Assembly (NCBI GenBank): GCA_013214065.1
Contig: JABSPK010000010.1
Coordinates: 1-64,000, forward strand
Reading direction: 5' to 3'
From: Flavobacteriaceae bacterium
GTDB lineage: Bacteria > Bacteroidota > Bacteroidia > Flavobacteriales > Flavobacteriaceae
DNA length: 64,000 nucleotides
Shown here: piece by piece, positions 25,566-34,969 of the stretch
How the letters are laid out: every line of letters starts with the position of its first letter
Position numbering within the stretch: the first letter of the stretch is position 1
Position numbers and translations under genes: made by a program
The notes under the pieces: model-generated
Seen by the model: the letters and a program-made list of their open reading frames with translations, nothing else
Told to the model about the DNA's origin: nothing
The model's database searches: none

Positions 25566-28500
25566 TTATGGATTCAAGGTCACCGAGACATTGTCGATAT
25601 TCATGGTTACGCTGCAACCTGCAACGGCACCACAAACCGTTTCGATCAAAATCGAAACCCCGTCTGAAACATCGGTACCCCCTGGGATCGTATAGGAGCC
25701 TGTATAGGTCGTCCAAGATCCGCCAAGAACCGGTCCGGGTGACAATACTTCGGTAAAGGTGACGCCTCCTGGGCTTTCACCGAAAAGGATCACATTGACC
25801 GCAGCTCCGGGCTGCATAATCGATCCGATATGATCGAATTGGATCTGCACCGTATCGCCTGCCGCAACGGTTCCGCCCCCGATACGTTCTTGTTTGAAGG
25901 CCGGGTTTCCGCCGGTATCCCCTACGGTCAATCTACCTGACCACATACCGCCATTACTGAGCGAGTTGTCAATGGTAGCACTACCTCCATTTTGGAAGAG
26001 CATCCAACCCGTATCATCACCAGTTTCAAAGTCTCCGTTAGTAGCAATTCCGCTGCTTCCGGATCCTCCTCCAGAACCGCCGCCACTATCAATGACCAAT
26101 GAAACGTCATCGATATTGACCAAACCGGCCTCGCCGTTCACATCGAAGAGTACCCTTGAGGTGGCATCACCGAATCCGTTGGCCGTTAAGGTCAACATGT
26201 AGGTGGCACGGGTCGCCGTGATGTTTACGGTTTCGGAGTTGTTCGAGAAATCGCCGCCGCTCAAACCGATTCCGGCGATGATGCCTCTATTCGTATCAGA
26301 CCAAGCATCGAAGGTCAACACATAGGTTTCGTTCGGGATGATCTCCAATTTTTGACTCAAATTCACTGCAAAGGGCGCTCCTGGATCGGGACTAGTGATA
26401 TTGACCGAATAGAAGGAATTTCCATTTTCGGTTACCACGGGTGCCGGATTGTTGTCATCCACCCCTTGGATCCAAGGTGCCGCTCCGTTTTCGAAATCAC
26501 CGTTGGTCAACAGACCATCGTCAAAAGCAGCTTCAACGATGACCGTACGGGTCACCTGTGCTGCAGCGTTACCAGCCGCGTCACTTACGTCATAGGTAAT
26601 CGTATAGGTACCTGCGGTATTGGTATCGACCATATCACCACCAACGACGATATTGGCCGAGATGTCTCCATCGACATCATCGGTAGCGGTTGCCCCCGGA
26701 TCGGTAAAGCTATCACCGACCGTTAGATTGACTGTGGCATCACCGTTCAAGGTAATTACCGGTGCTACGGTATCGCCAGATCCGCCGCCACCATCAATGA
26801 CCAAGGAAACATTATCGATATTGACCAAACCGGCCTCTCCATTCACGTCGAAGAGTACCCTTGAAGTGGCATCACCAAACCCATTGGCCGTCAAGGTCAA
26901 CATATAGGTGGCTCTCGTGTCGGTAATATTCACGGTTTCAGAAGTGTTCGAGAAATCGCCACCGCTCAAACCGATACCAGCGATGATACTTCTGTTGGTA
27001 TCAGACCAAGCATCGAAGGTCAACATATAGGTTTCATTCGGTATGATCTCGAGTTTTTGACTCAAGTTCACCGCAAAAGGTGCTCCTGGGTCAGGACTAG
27101 TGATATTGACCGAGTAGAAGGAATTTCCATTTTCAGTGACCACGGGTGCCGGGCTGTTATCATCGACCCCTTGGATCCATGGTGCCGCCCCGTTTTCAAA
27201 ATCACCATTGGCGAGGAGACCGTCGTCAAAAGCAGCTTCGACGTTGACCGTACGGGTCACTTGAGCAGCGGCATTGCCAGCCGCGTCACTCACATCATAG
27301 GTAATGGTATAAGTGCCGGCCGTGTCGGTATCTACGGTGTCACCACCTACAACGATATTGGCCGAAATATCGCCATCGACATCATCGGTAGCCGTTGCTC
27401 CTGGATCGGTAAAGGTATCACCTACGGTCAAATTGATCGTGGCATCCCCATTAAGGGTGATCACCGGTGCTACGGTATCACCGCCACCACTATTGCCCAA
27501 GACCAGTGAAACGTTGTCGATATTAACAATCCCGATTTCCGCTCCTGAATCAAAAAGTACCCTGGCATCAGGGGCCCCGAAACCTGCAGCGGTCAAGACC
27601 GCAGTGTAGGTTTGTCTTTCAGTGGTAATGGCTATGGTTTCCGTAGTGTTTGAAAAATCACCACCACTCAAGCCGATACCCGCGATGACCGAACGCGAAA
27701 CATTCGACCATGCATCAAAGGTCAGCGTATAGGTTTCCCCTTGAACGATTTCCAACTTTTGGCTCAAATTCACATCGAAAGCGTTGCCTGCTGCCATCAC
27801 ATCGACCGAATAGAACGTATTGCCATTTTCGGTCCCAAGTGGTGCAGGATTGTTGTCATCGACGCCTTGGATCCAAGGTGCCGCTCCGTTTTCGAAATCA
27901 CCGTTGGTCAATAGTCCGCTATCGAACCCTCCGGTATTGTCGTCAACGACCAATGATACATTGTCGATGGTCACTAAACCAATTTCAGCCCCCATATCGA
28001 ATAGGATCCTGCTGTTCGCACCACCGAAATCGGCAGCCGATAACTGCAAGCTAAAGGTTTGGGTTTCCGTAGTCAAATTCACTGACTGACTGTCATTGGT
28101 AAAAGGTGCTTCGTTCAATCCGATACCTGCAAGCATGGTACGTGCTACGTCCGAAGAGGCGTCAAAGGTCAAGATATAATTGGTTCCTTGTACGATCTCA
28201 ACGACTTGGCTCAAATTGACGTCGAATGGATTCCCGGCGGTTTCCACATTCACTTGGTTGAAACTGTTGCCGTTCTCGGTCACGACGTTAAGGCCGTTTC
28301 CAATCCATCCTTCACCACCATTTTCAAAATCCCCATTGGTCAAAAGACCATCATCGAATCCGGGATCCGCGGTAGCTACTTGTTCCACATCATCGATATA
28401 GAAGGTACCCGCGGTAGTTCCAGGCCCATCGACGAACAAGGTCAAACGGGCAAAGCTGGCATCGGAAGTAAAGTCAAAGCTGATCAACTCCCATCCGGTT

Positions 28501-29147
28501 CCCCCATGGGCGGTCGAAACCTCGACATCGGCACCGGTACCGGCTTCCAATTTCATCAAGACATCCACGGCGGTCTCAGACCAAAAGTTCATTTGAACCG
28601 TTTTGTCCTCGCTTAAATCAAGGGGTGCCCCGAGGTCAAAGAAAATACCCTCAAAGGCCGCACCGCTATTGGTGATCTCACCCACTTGCGATTCGACGTT
28701 GTTGGACCCACCAGGTGCTGGGTTGGCCACAACCGCAAAGGCGGCACCACCGAAAATGGTGGCATCATAACTGACCTGTGCATTATCAAAGGTAATCGGT
28801 AAGGCCACCTGTTCTGGAATCGAGATCGTAATCTGATCTTCGAACACATCTGTAGCCCCAGCCACGTTGGACGCGGTCAAAGTCACCGTAAACGTGCCGT
28901 TCTCGAATATTTTGATCGGGCTGATCTCGGTCGAGGTGGTTCCATCGCCGAAATCCCAGGCGAACGAATCGGCGTTTTCGGAAATGTTCAAAAACCGAAC
29001 GGTTCCCGTATTCTCGACTATAGTCTGTGTAAAGCCGGAAACAACGGCCGGCAGCACATTGCCCTCATCGTCTTCTTCACATCCTAAAAAGGAAATCAAC
29101 AGGACCAGTAGTCCTATAATCTTGGTTTTTTTCAATAAAAATTTCAT
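25566..29147 (-). CDS. PKD and multi-CBM lipoprotein of the glucan locus
   Basis: 1193 residues without a catalytic domain. Lipobox LISFLGCEEDDEG (Cys about 23) with an acidic export-signal-like tail, so it is probably on the cell surface. Order: PKD domain (about 35-110), a jelly-roll CBM-like domain (115-260), then four CBM4/9-like modules each starting TNGDFENG or similar and ending NIDNVSLV, two DUF5011/HYR-like Ig modules (APVITLNGDAT... ATDDVDGDIS) in between, and a last CBM-like module with GWMLFQNGGSA. Two of the CBM+DUF5011 units are near-identical at DNA level. Likely role: binding beta-glucan at the surface. Confidence 0.85.
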   Translation of the reverse strand: MKFLLKKTKIIGLLVLLISFLGCEEDDEGNVLPAVVSGFTQTIVENTGTVRFLNISENADSFAWDFGDGTTSTEISPIKIFENGTFTVTLTASNVAGATDVFEDQITISIPEQVALPITFDNAQVSYDATIFGGAAFAVVANPAPGGSNNVESQVGEITNSGAAFEGIFFDLGAPLDLSEDKTVQMNFWSETAVDVLMKLEAGTGADVEVSTAHGGTGWELISFDFTSDASFARLTLFVDGPGTTAGTFYIDDVEQVATADPGFDDGLLTNGDFENGGEGWIGNGLNVVTENGNSFNQVNVETAGNPFDVNLSQVVEIVQGTNYILTFDASSDVARTMLAGIGLNEAPFTNDSQSVNLTTETQTFSLQLSAADFGGANSRILFDMGAEIGLVTIDNVSLVVDDNTGGFDSGLLTNGDFENGAAPWIQGVDDNNPAPLGTENGNTFYSVDVMAAGNAFDVNLSQKLEIVQGETYTLTFDAWSNVSRSVIAGIGLSGGDFSNTTETIAITTERQTYTAVLTAAGFGAPDARVLFDSGAEIGIVNIDNVSLVLGNSGGGDTVAPVITLNGDATINLTVGDTFTDPGATATDDVDGDISANIVVGGDTVDTDTAGTYTITYDVSDAAGNAAAQVTRTVNVEAAFDDGLLANGDFENGAAPWIQGVDDNSPAPVVTENGNSFYSVNITSPDPGAPFAVNLSQKLEIIPNETYMLTFDAWSDTNRSIIAGIGLSGGDFSNTSETVNITDTRATYMLTLTANGFGDATSRVLFDVNGEAGLVNIDNVSLVIDGGGGSGDTVAPVITLNGDATVNLTVGDSFTDPGATATDDVDGDISANIVVGGDMVDTNTAGTYTITYDVSDAAGNAAAQVTRTVIVEAAFDDGLLTNGDFENGAAPWIQGVDDNNPAPVVTENGNSFYSVNITSPDPGAPFAVNLSQKLEIIPNETYVLTFDAWSDTNRGIIAGIGLSGGDFSNNSETVNITATRATYMLTLTANGFGDATSRVLFDVNGEAGLVNIDDVSLVIDSGGGSGGGSGSSGIATNGDFETGDDTGWMLFQNGGSATIDNSLSNGGMWSGRLTVGDTGGNPAFKQERIGGGTVAAGDTVQIQFDHIGSIMQPGAAVNVILFGESPGGVTFTEVLSPGPVLGGSWTTYTGSYTIPGGTDVSDGVSILIETVCGAVAGCSVTMNIDNVSVTLNP
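26088..27497. repeat. Two tandem 705-bp direct repeats inside the CBM gene
   Basis: Copy 1 (26088-26792) and copy 2 (26793-27497) are highly similar along their length and differ mostly at third codon positions. The period of 705 bp equals 235 codons, one CBM4/9-like plus one DUF5011-like module. This points to recent intragenic duplication and a likely site of copy-number change or assembly collapse. Confidence 0.85.
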
Positions 29148-29169
29148 TGTATCGTGGAGTTAGTTAGTT

Positions 29170-30060
29170 TCAGTTAACATTGTCGTTCTCATATACCCTT
29201 ACGTAGTCTACGATCATGGTTTGGGGAAACTGGGTCTCGCTGTTCGGTGACCCTACGAAAGATCCCCCAACGGCAAGGTTCATCAGAATAAAGAAGGGTT
29301 TGTCAAAGACCCAAGGTCCGGTCACGTCTTCAGGGGTAATCTGGTTGTACAAGACATCGTCGACGTAAAAGTTGACAAATTCAGGTCCCCATTCGATTCC
29401 GAAAATGTGGAATCCGGTGTCGAAGCGGTCGTTTTCCAGGGTGTATTCCTTTGAAATGGCGTTGCCTCCATTATACCCTGGTCCGTGGACACTACCGATC
29501 AATACGGTCGGGTTTTGGCCCCGATATTCCATGATATCGATTTCACCGGCTGCTGGCCAAGGATTCTCATCGATATCAGCGCCCAACATCCAAAATGCCG
29601 GCCAAATTCCTTGGCCGAATGGCAAACGGATCCGCGCTTCGAAACGGCCATATTGTTGTTCAAAAAGATCTTTGGTCAACAAACGCGCCGAAGTATAGGC
29701 AGAACCCTCGAAGTCTTCTTCTTGCGCGGTGATCAGAAGCACCCCGTTTTCAACGGTGACGTTCTCGGTTCGATCCGTATAATACTGCAATTCATTGTTA
29801 CCCCAGCCGTTGACACCGGTACCGATATCATAGGTCCAGATCGAACTGTTGGGTGCCCCTTCGGTATCGAATTCATCTTGCATTACCAAAGTGGTGAAAT
29901 TCGCAACCGTTTGTTGGTCGTCTTCCTCGCAGGCCATGGGTACCAATACCAGCATCCCTAAAACCGCGATATTTCGAGCGATCTTCCGGAAAGCGAAGAA
30001 GCGCTTTTTATTCAATTGATTTTCTAATCGGTTCATCTTCAATTTCGTTTTCTTGTTCAT
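29170..30060 (-). CDS. GH16 laminarinase lipoprotein
   Basis: 296 residues. A long basic N-region precedes the lipobox (MLVLVPMACEEDDQQ, Cys44); the EEDDQQ after it resembles the flavobacterial surface-lipoprotein signal. The GH16 jelly roll spans about 58-292 with catalytic motif EIDIMEY (nucleophile E173, acid/base E178), WPAFWMLG before it and YVRVYEN at the end. The extra Met in EIDIMEY (ExDxxE) is the form found in laminarinases. Predicted endo-beta-1,3-glucanase at the outer surface. It sits 8 bp after the Big_2 lipoprotein gene. Confidence 0.92.
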   Translation of the reverse strand: MNKKTKLKMNRLENQLNKKRFFAFRKIARNIAVLGMLVLVPMACEEDDQQTVANFTTLVMQDEFDTEGAPNSSIWTYDIGTGVNGWGNNELQYYTDRTENVTVENGVLLITAQEEDFEGSAYTSARLLTKDLFEQQYGRFEARIRLPFGQGIWPAFWMLGADIDENPWPAAGEIDIMEYRGQNPTVLIGSVHGPGYNGGNAISKEYTLENDRFDTGFHIFGIEWGPEFVNFYVDDVLYNQITPEDVTGPWVFDKPFFILMNLAVGGSFVGSPNSETQFPQTMIVDYVRVYENDNVN

Positions 30061-30068
30061 ATTATTTT

Positions 30069-31511
30069 TTATTCCCTGTAGAAATAGATGTTATCGACAA
30101 GGATATCGGAAATGGAACCGGAGACAAATACGATTTGTGCCAGGTTGGCTCCATTAGGACCTCCACTAAAGGCCCCACCTGTTGCCGGGCCCGTAAAACT
30201 GGCAATCGGAATATCAAAACCGACCCAGCTATTGGTAGCCAAATCCGATCCATTGACCGTTGCTGATCCAGCACTGTCATCACCACCGAAATCAAAGGTT
30301 TGGTTGCCCCCGAAATCAACGAGTTCGATAACAAGGTTATCACCTCCTTGGAGCAATTCGCTCACTTGTATATCGACATGGATATGCGTCATCTGGGTAA
30401 TATCGACCGTTGGGTTGGTAAATTCGGTCGCTACGAAATCCAAATTGGTGTATTGTAGGATGTTGATGCCATCACCAATAGTCAAGGCTCCACCTTCGGT
30501 AGACTGGCCATCAAAAAAGCCGTTGAAGAAGTTCACCGGAACGTTGGCATAACTATCACTGAAAATCGAGATGACGTTCGCTGGGTCACGGGTCGGTGCC
30601 GGAGCTGCGACGAACTCCCCTTGTGATTCAATGGTTAAGGAACCTTGGGCCCTTACACCGGCCAATTGTGCCGATATCTCGGCGGTTCCGGCCCCAACGA
30701 CGGATACAACGCCCAATTCACTGACGATCGCTACGCTCTCATCACTTGAACTGAATTGAAAATATGCCGGCGCTGGTTCAACAGTTTGGTTTTCACCTGA
30801 AGCCAAGTTGAATGTCTGGCTCAATCCGGTTACCGTAATGCTCGATCCTACAAACGAGGTCTCGACGCGATCCTCACCATTGAAAATGGAAGGTTGTGCT
30901 TGGGCGACGTTGCCCAATTTCTCGAATTGTACCTCATCGAAGAACAGGACATAGCCGCCTTCATCACCCTCGAAAGAGGCGCCTTCAGCCAACCAGAACA
31001 GCCCCAATTCACTAGTCAAATTGGTGGATTCCGGAATCGGAATCACATATTTCTCCCAACGGGTACTGACGTTCAATCCATTTACCGTGGTGATGTAACG
31101 GTTTCCGGTACCTTCATTGATCCCAAAACCGATCGAATTAATACTGGCCGCTTGTGACGCCTTGGCATAAAAGGTCAAGGCATCGAAACCGGAAAGGTCG
31201 CGCAAGGCCGTAGTGTTGAAAGTCGCCCCAACGAAACCGTTACCAAAGGCAGGCACATCGAAACGCATGGAGGCATCGCCTAAAAAGACTTCATCGGTTT
31301 CGACGCTGAAGGCTTCGGGATCGGCTCCCGCTCCAACGAAGGGGAAATAATCCAATCCTGCTGAGAAGGCGTCCAAGAATACATCCCCATTTGGTGGGAA
31401 GGTGGCGAATTCCACATCATCTGAAAAGTCCCGTTCACATGCTGAGAACACCAAAACCCCCAGTGATAAGAAAAAGACCGCTAATACTCTGATATTATTA
31501 TAATTCTTCAT
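30069..31511 (-). CDS. Lipoprotein with CBM-like and Big_2 domains (glycan binding)
   Basis: 480 residues from ATG 31511, chosen because the lipoprotein signal begins there (VLAVFFLSLGVLVFSACERDFSDD). An N-terminal jelly-roll (about 30-190), a Big_2-like Ig domain (about 215-310, with SSSDESVAIVSELGVVSVVGAGTAEI split over its strands) and a C-terminal jelly-roll ending ILVDNIYFYRE. No catalytic pair is seen. The acidic ERDFSDD after the cysteine suggests surface display. It follows the GH-A/beta-barrel gene by 11 bp. Likely a surface glycan-binding protein that works with the fused outer-membrane enzyme, comparable in place to a SusD/SusE-type partner though not homologous by inspection. Confidence 0.78.
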   Translation of the reverse strand: MKNYNNIRVLAVFFLSLGVLVFSACERDFSDDVEFATFPPNGDVFLDAFSAGLDYFPFVGAGADPEAFSVETDEVFLGDASMRFDVPAFGNGFVGATFNTTALRDLSGFDALTFYAKASQAASINSIGFGINEGTGNRYITTVNGLNVSTRWEKYVIPIPESTNLTSELGLFWLAEGASFEGDEGGYVLFFDEVQFEKLGNVAQAQPSIFNGEDRVETSFVGSSITVTGLSQTFNLASGENQTVEPAPAYFQFSSSDESVAIVSELGVVSVVGAGTAEISAQLAGVRAQGSLTIESQGEFVAAPAPTRDPANVISIFSDSYANVPVNFFNGFFDGQSTEGGALTIGDGINILQYTNLDFVATEFTNPTVDITQMTHIHVDIQVSELLQGGDNLVIELVDFGGNQTFDFGGDDSAGSATVNGSDLATNSWVGFDIPIASFTGPATGGAFSGGPNGANLAQIVFVSGSISDILVDNIYFYRE

Positions 31512-31522
31512 AACGCAATTTT

Positions 31523-34500
31523 TTATTTCCCGATATTGATGTGTACATATGTCATGATCTCCCACTCGTTTCCGTTATCGAAACCGACCGGACTGATGGT
31601 CGGCTCGTTGGAGAACGGCGCCGCAGCGTTCGGCAAATACCTTGGTGAGAATTCGTTCAACGACCTCCACGTTCCGCGGATCCCGATTTGGGTACTTGGC
31701 AAAATGAACCAATCCGGTTTGCCCAAGGTGGTCGAAATATCCAACATCAACTGAACCGGGAAGGTCAAGTTGAAGTCACGGTGGTAATCATACGGCCCCC
31801 AATCATTGATCTTTTGTTGGTACCGCAGTTTGAAGTTCTTGTAAATCATTCGGATATCGCCTCCGAATCGCTTTATCAAGCGATCGGAATCCCCGTTACC
31901 CTGACCGTTTCCATAGTAGAAGTTTCCGATCAGACCGAAATCAGGACCGATCTTCGATACCATTCTCGAGTGCACTTCCCAAAGATCCTGCGCGGGTGCT
32001 GAGGTCGGGAATGCAAAGAAGGTACGATTGGCCAAGAAACCGATATGCGCATCCATGGTGGTCGGCAAGTGACGGTACACGAAACCAAGGTTCATCGCGA
32101 ACTTGGCGTCTTCGGCACGATCGTTGTCCCATTCGTACATCCAAGTACCCGGAGTGGGATCATACGTAATCAAAAGCTCCCCTGCAGTAGTCTCCCTATT
32201 AGCCCGAACGGCGAATGGATCATCGATGATGTTACGAAGTCGACCAGGACCTTGTACATCTTGCGGCATGGCATCCACGATGGGCTTTTGCCACATGAAG
32301 TTCGGCGCGATCTGGAATTTTCCGGTAGCGTATGTGAATCCAGATAGGACATTGACCACATTACCGCTTCCGGTGTCCTTTAATCTCCATCCGGTGAAGG
32401 TCAAGGTCTGATCGGCACCACCATTGGCGATAAGTCCCATCGCAGCGGTTTGTCCGTACCAATTGAACCTTCCCCCTTCATAGGTAATCTTCGCTTTACC
32501 CCCCCAGTTGTCACTGGATTGGATGCGGTCTTCGAATACGGTATAATTACCCGGGGTTCCGGTAACGTCTTGGAAGGAAATCCCATTCAGGGGGCTTCCA
32601 GACCAAATACCTCCAAGTTCCACACCGAATTTTCCGAATTCCCTTTCAATGACCAACGCGGCCCTTTCGGTCGGCCATGGTGGAATCACACCACTACGGA
32701 CTTGGTTGATATCGAGAACCCGTCTTCCGTTCTCATCCAACACGACATCGGTCTCGAAATCGCGGTGGTAGATCCCGGTAATGTCGAATTTACCGAAATG
32801 TCTTTTATACTTGAAAAGCATGGTCGGGTTCGCACCCCACCATAGTTGTGGCCCCACAGCCACTTTCAATCCTTTCAACGGACCTTTTCCGTCGATTTCG
32901 GCCCCAAGGATCTCACCATTATAAATGTCGAGGTTCGGGCCGTAGTTGGCCTCTGGGTAAAAGCCAAAGAAATCTCCTTCATACCCCCAGTGGTAGTGAC
33001 CGGTACGATAAAACCCTCTGATATCGAACTCCTTTGCCCTCCATTCGAACTCGGCTTGATAGACCCGGATCCGGTTGACATCCTGGACCAAAACATTGCC
33101 TTGGTCGGTGTTGACTTCCAAAGGCCTTGAATTGTTCTCGTAGAAAATCTCATTGATCGGGTTCTGAGCGACATTACCGACAACGTTGAAATTCACTTCG
33201 GCCCGCATGTTCGAGGCCGGATTCCCCTCTACTCCAATGAAATAAGATTCCATATGATCGAACCCGAGTTGGTTCGGAAAGGTATTCGGATCGTCAGGGT
33301 CAGCGGTATCAGGGGTGGTAATCAAGCTACCTCCGGTATTAAAGGTGGCAAATTTCGCCTGAAGGTTGCTTATGCGTAGTAATTTCCCCTGCTCTCCGTT
33401 CAAAGCGGCCTTATCACCCCGCGCTTGAAGTTCAGCGGCCATCAAGTTGATGTTGTTGAAATGATTGGAGATGAAATCAAGGTCGACCCCTTGTGTGTAG
33501 GGATTCAACTGGTGGGCATCTTTCAAGGCGTAGTATGCAGCACGCGGATAGAGCTGGTATAAACCTCGGGAATCGGTCTGCCCTTTGGCACAGATCCCGA
33601 ACCATTCTTCGTTCATGTTGTTCGCACCTTCATAGGCAAGGTCCAAGGTATACCCCCCACCGTTCCAAGTGGCTTCGGTCTGTTGGGTATCGGCATCCTT
33701 ACGTTTGTCGAAACCGGCTTTCCACCAGCCATCTGAAAATTGGAAAGTGAATCCACCGATCGAGTTGTTGGCTTTTCCCATTCCCGCGGCATTCTCATAA
33801 ATTTCCTTCCAGTTGTTGACCATATAATAGGCCTGCATTTTCTGGTCTTCGGCATTTTTGACGGCATTATAGGAATCAGCCCCGAATTCAGTGAACATGA
33901 TAGGCTTGTTCAGCTTCTCCTTGACCACTTCGAACATATCACCGAAAGAAACCCCGCGGTAGGTGTTGGTTCCATAGATATCAACATCTTTACACTCATC
34001 GGCGATGATATCGATGAACAGTACGTCACCATTACAGATGGCCACAGGATGGGAATCATCCAAAGCCTTGATTCTTTTGGTGGCCTCGTTCATCAAACGA
34101 TACATCGGACGCCCCCGCAATTCGCCAACGGCATCGATTTTTTCCTGGCCATCAGGAAAATCCTCCGTTTCGGCACCGGCCCAAAACAAACCGTAGTTGT
34201 TTTCATTACCCAACAGGTACATCAATAAACCAGGAGTGTTCTTATACTCCTTGACCAAGGCCTCCACTTCCGAAAGCAAATATTCTTGGGTTCGCGGATC
34301 GTTATAATCGGTCACCGGTGTCCATACCCCATCGAGGGTCAACCCGTACCTTCCGAAAGAATCATTGAGCATGGTGTAAATACCGTAATTCTCATAGATG
34401 TAACGGATCCAGCGAGCAGGCACCCCGGTATACTGTCGGATCACATTCACGTTCATGTTCTTGAGCAGCGACATTTCCGTATCAAGGCCTGCCTTGATGA

Positions 34501-34708
34501 TATCGTCTGACTTTTTCCAGAAACCGGCGTTTACCGTATTGGTACCAATAGGTATGTAATCCCAGTTCATACCATTGATCATAAACTCTTGACCGTTTAC
34601 GACCAACTTGGGTCCTTGCCCCTCATCTACGATGGCGACTTTATCGGCCTGTGCTTGCAAACCGGTCGCGAAGAACAAGAGCAATACGCCCAGTAAAATT
34701 CTTTTCAT
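31523..34708 (-). CDS. GH-A glycosidase fused to outer-membrane beta-barrel
   Basis: 1061 residues. A type I signal peptide (residues 1-20, ends LQAQ) is followed by a clan GH-A TIM barrel of GH2-C/GH5-like type at about 25-420: MNWDYIP, acid/base E169 in LLGNENN and nucleophile E274 in MFTEFGADSY. A helical linker (about 420-480) leads to about 575 residues of alternating amphipathic strands with periplasmic turns, ending in IMTYVHINIGK, as outer-membrane barrels do. No TonB box, plug domain or T9SS signal is seen. So one chain couples a glucan hydrolase or transglucosylase to a porin-like barrel. It is the first gene of the operon and there is no SusCD in the locus, so it may be the entry channel. 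Confidence 0.8.
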   Translation of the reverse strand: MKRILLGVLLLFFATGLQAQADKVAIVDEGQGPKLVVNGQEFMINGMNWDYIPIGTNTVNAGFWKKSDDIIKAGLDTEMSLLKNMNVNVIRQYTGVPARWIRYIYENYGIYTMLNDSFGRYGLTLDGVWTPVTDYNDPRTQEYLLSEVEALVKEYKNTPGLLMYLLGNENNYGLFWAGAETEDFPDGQEKIDAVGELRGRPMYRLMNEATKRIKALDDSHPVAICNGDVLFIDIIADECKDVDIYGTNTYRGVSFGDMFEVVKEKLNKPIMFTEFGADSYNAVKNAEDQKMQAYYMVNNWKEIYENAAGMGKANNSIGGFTFQFSDGWWKAGFDKRKDADTQQTEATWNGGGYTLDLAYEGANNMNEEWFGICAKGQTDSRGLYQLYPRAAYYALKDAHQLNPYTQGVDLDFISNHFNNINLMAAELQARGDKAALNGEQGKLLRISNLQAKFATFNTGGSLITTPDTADPDDPNTFPNQLGFDHMESYFIGVEGNPASNMRAEVNFNVVGNVAQNPINEIFYENNSRPLEVNTDQGNVLVQDVNRIRVYQAEFEWRAKEFDIRGFYRTGHYHWGYEGDFFGFYPEANYGPNLDIYNGEILGAEIDGKGPLKGLKVAVGPQLWWGANPTMLFKYKRHFGKFDITGIYHRDFETDVVLDENGRRVLDINQVRSGVIPPWPTERAALVIEREFGKFGVELGGIWSGSPLNGISFQDVTGTPGNYTVFEDRIQSSDNWGGKAKITYEGGRFNWYGQTAAMGLIANGGADQTLTFTGWRLKDTGSGNVVNVLSGFTYATGKFQIAPNFMWQKPIVDAMPQDVQGPGRLRNIIDDPFAVRANRETTAGELLITYDPTPGTWMYEWDNDRAEDAKFAMNLGFVYRHLPTTMDAHIGFLANRTFFAFPTSAPAQDLWEVHSRMVSKIGPDFGLIGNFYYGNGQGNGDSDRLIKRFGGDIRMIYKNFKLRYQQKINDWGPYDYHRDFNLTFPVQLMLDISTTLGKPDWFILPSTQIGIRGTWRSLNEFSPRYLPNAAAPFSNEPTISPVGFDNGNEWEIMTYVHINIGK

Positions 34709-34815
34709 AATAGTTCAGTTAAAGTTTGAATTCAGTTGAAGAAGGCTTTCGGCACTTCCGTCAAGGTTAAACATATCTTAAAAAAATAGGAATTCCTTAA
34801 AATCCACCTCAACAA

Positions 34816-34845
34816 AAAACATACATGGCAAAAAAAACCGGTCAA
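34816..34845 (-). promoter_or_regulatory. Candidate Bacteroidota sigma-A promoter of the glucan operon
   Basis: On the minus strand TTG (34845-34843) is followed after exactly 19 bases by TATGTTTT (34823-34816). This is one mismatch from the Bacteroidota pattern TTG-N19-TAnnTTTG. It lies about 107 bp before the ATG of the GH-A/beta-barrel gene, in the 261-bp gap between this gene and its regulator. No other gene lies in this gap. Confidence 0.45.
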
Positions 34846-34969
34846 TTTTATCAAATCATCAATACCATTGATTATCAGATAGTTATAATTGACATATTTA
34901 ATATGGAAAGGCTCAGTTTCACCTCATGTTGTGGTAATGTTGAGGTGTTTTCGGAAAAGTGTTAAGTTC

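Noticed and set aside
26352-28616. Several plus-strand frames opposite the CBM lipoprotein
   Set aside because: They recur with the 705-bp repeat and mirror the minus-strand modules, so they are shadows of the repeated coding sequence.
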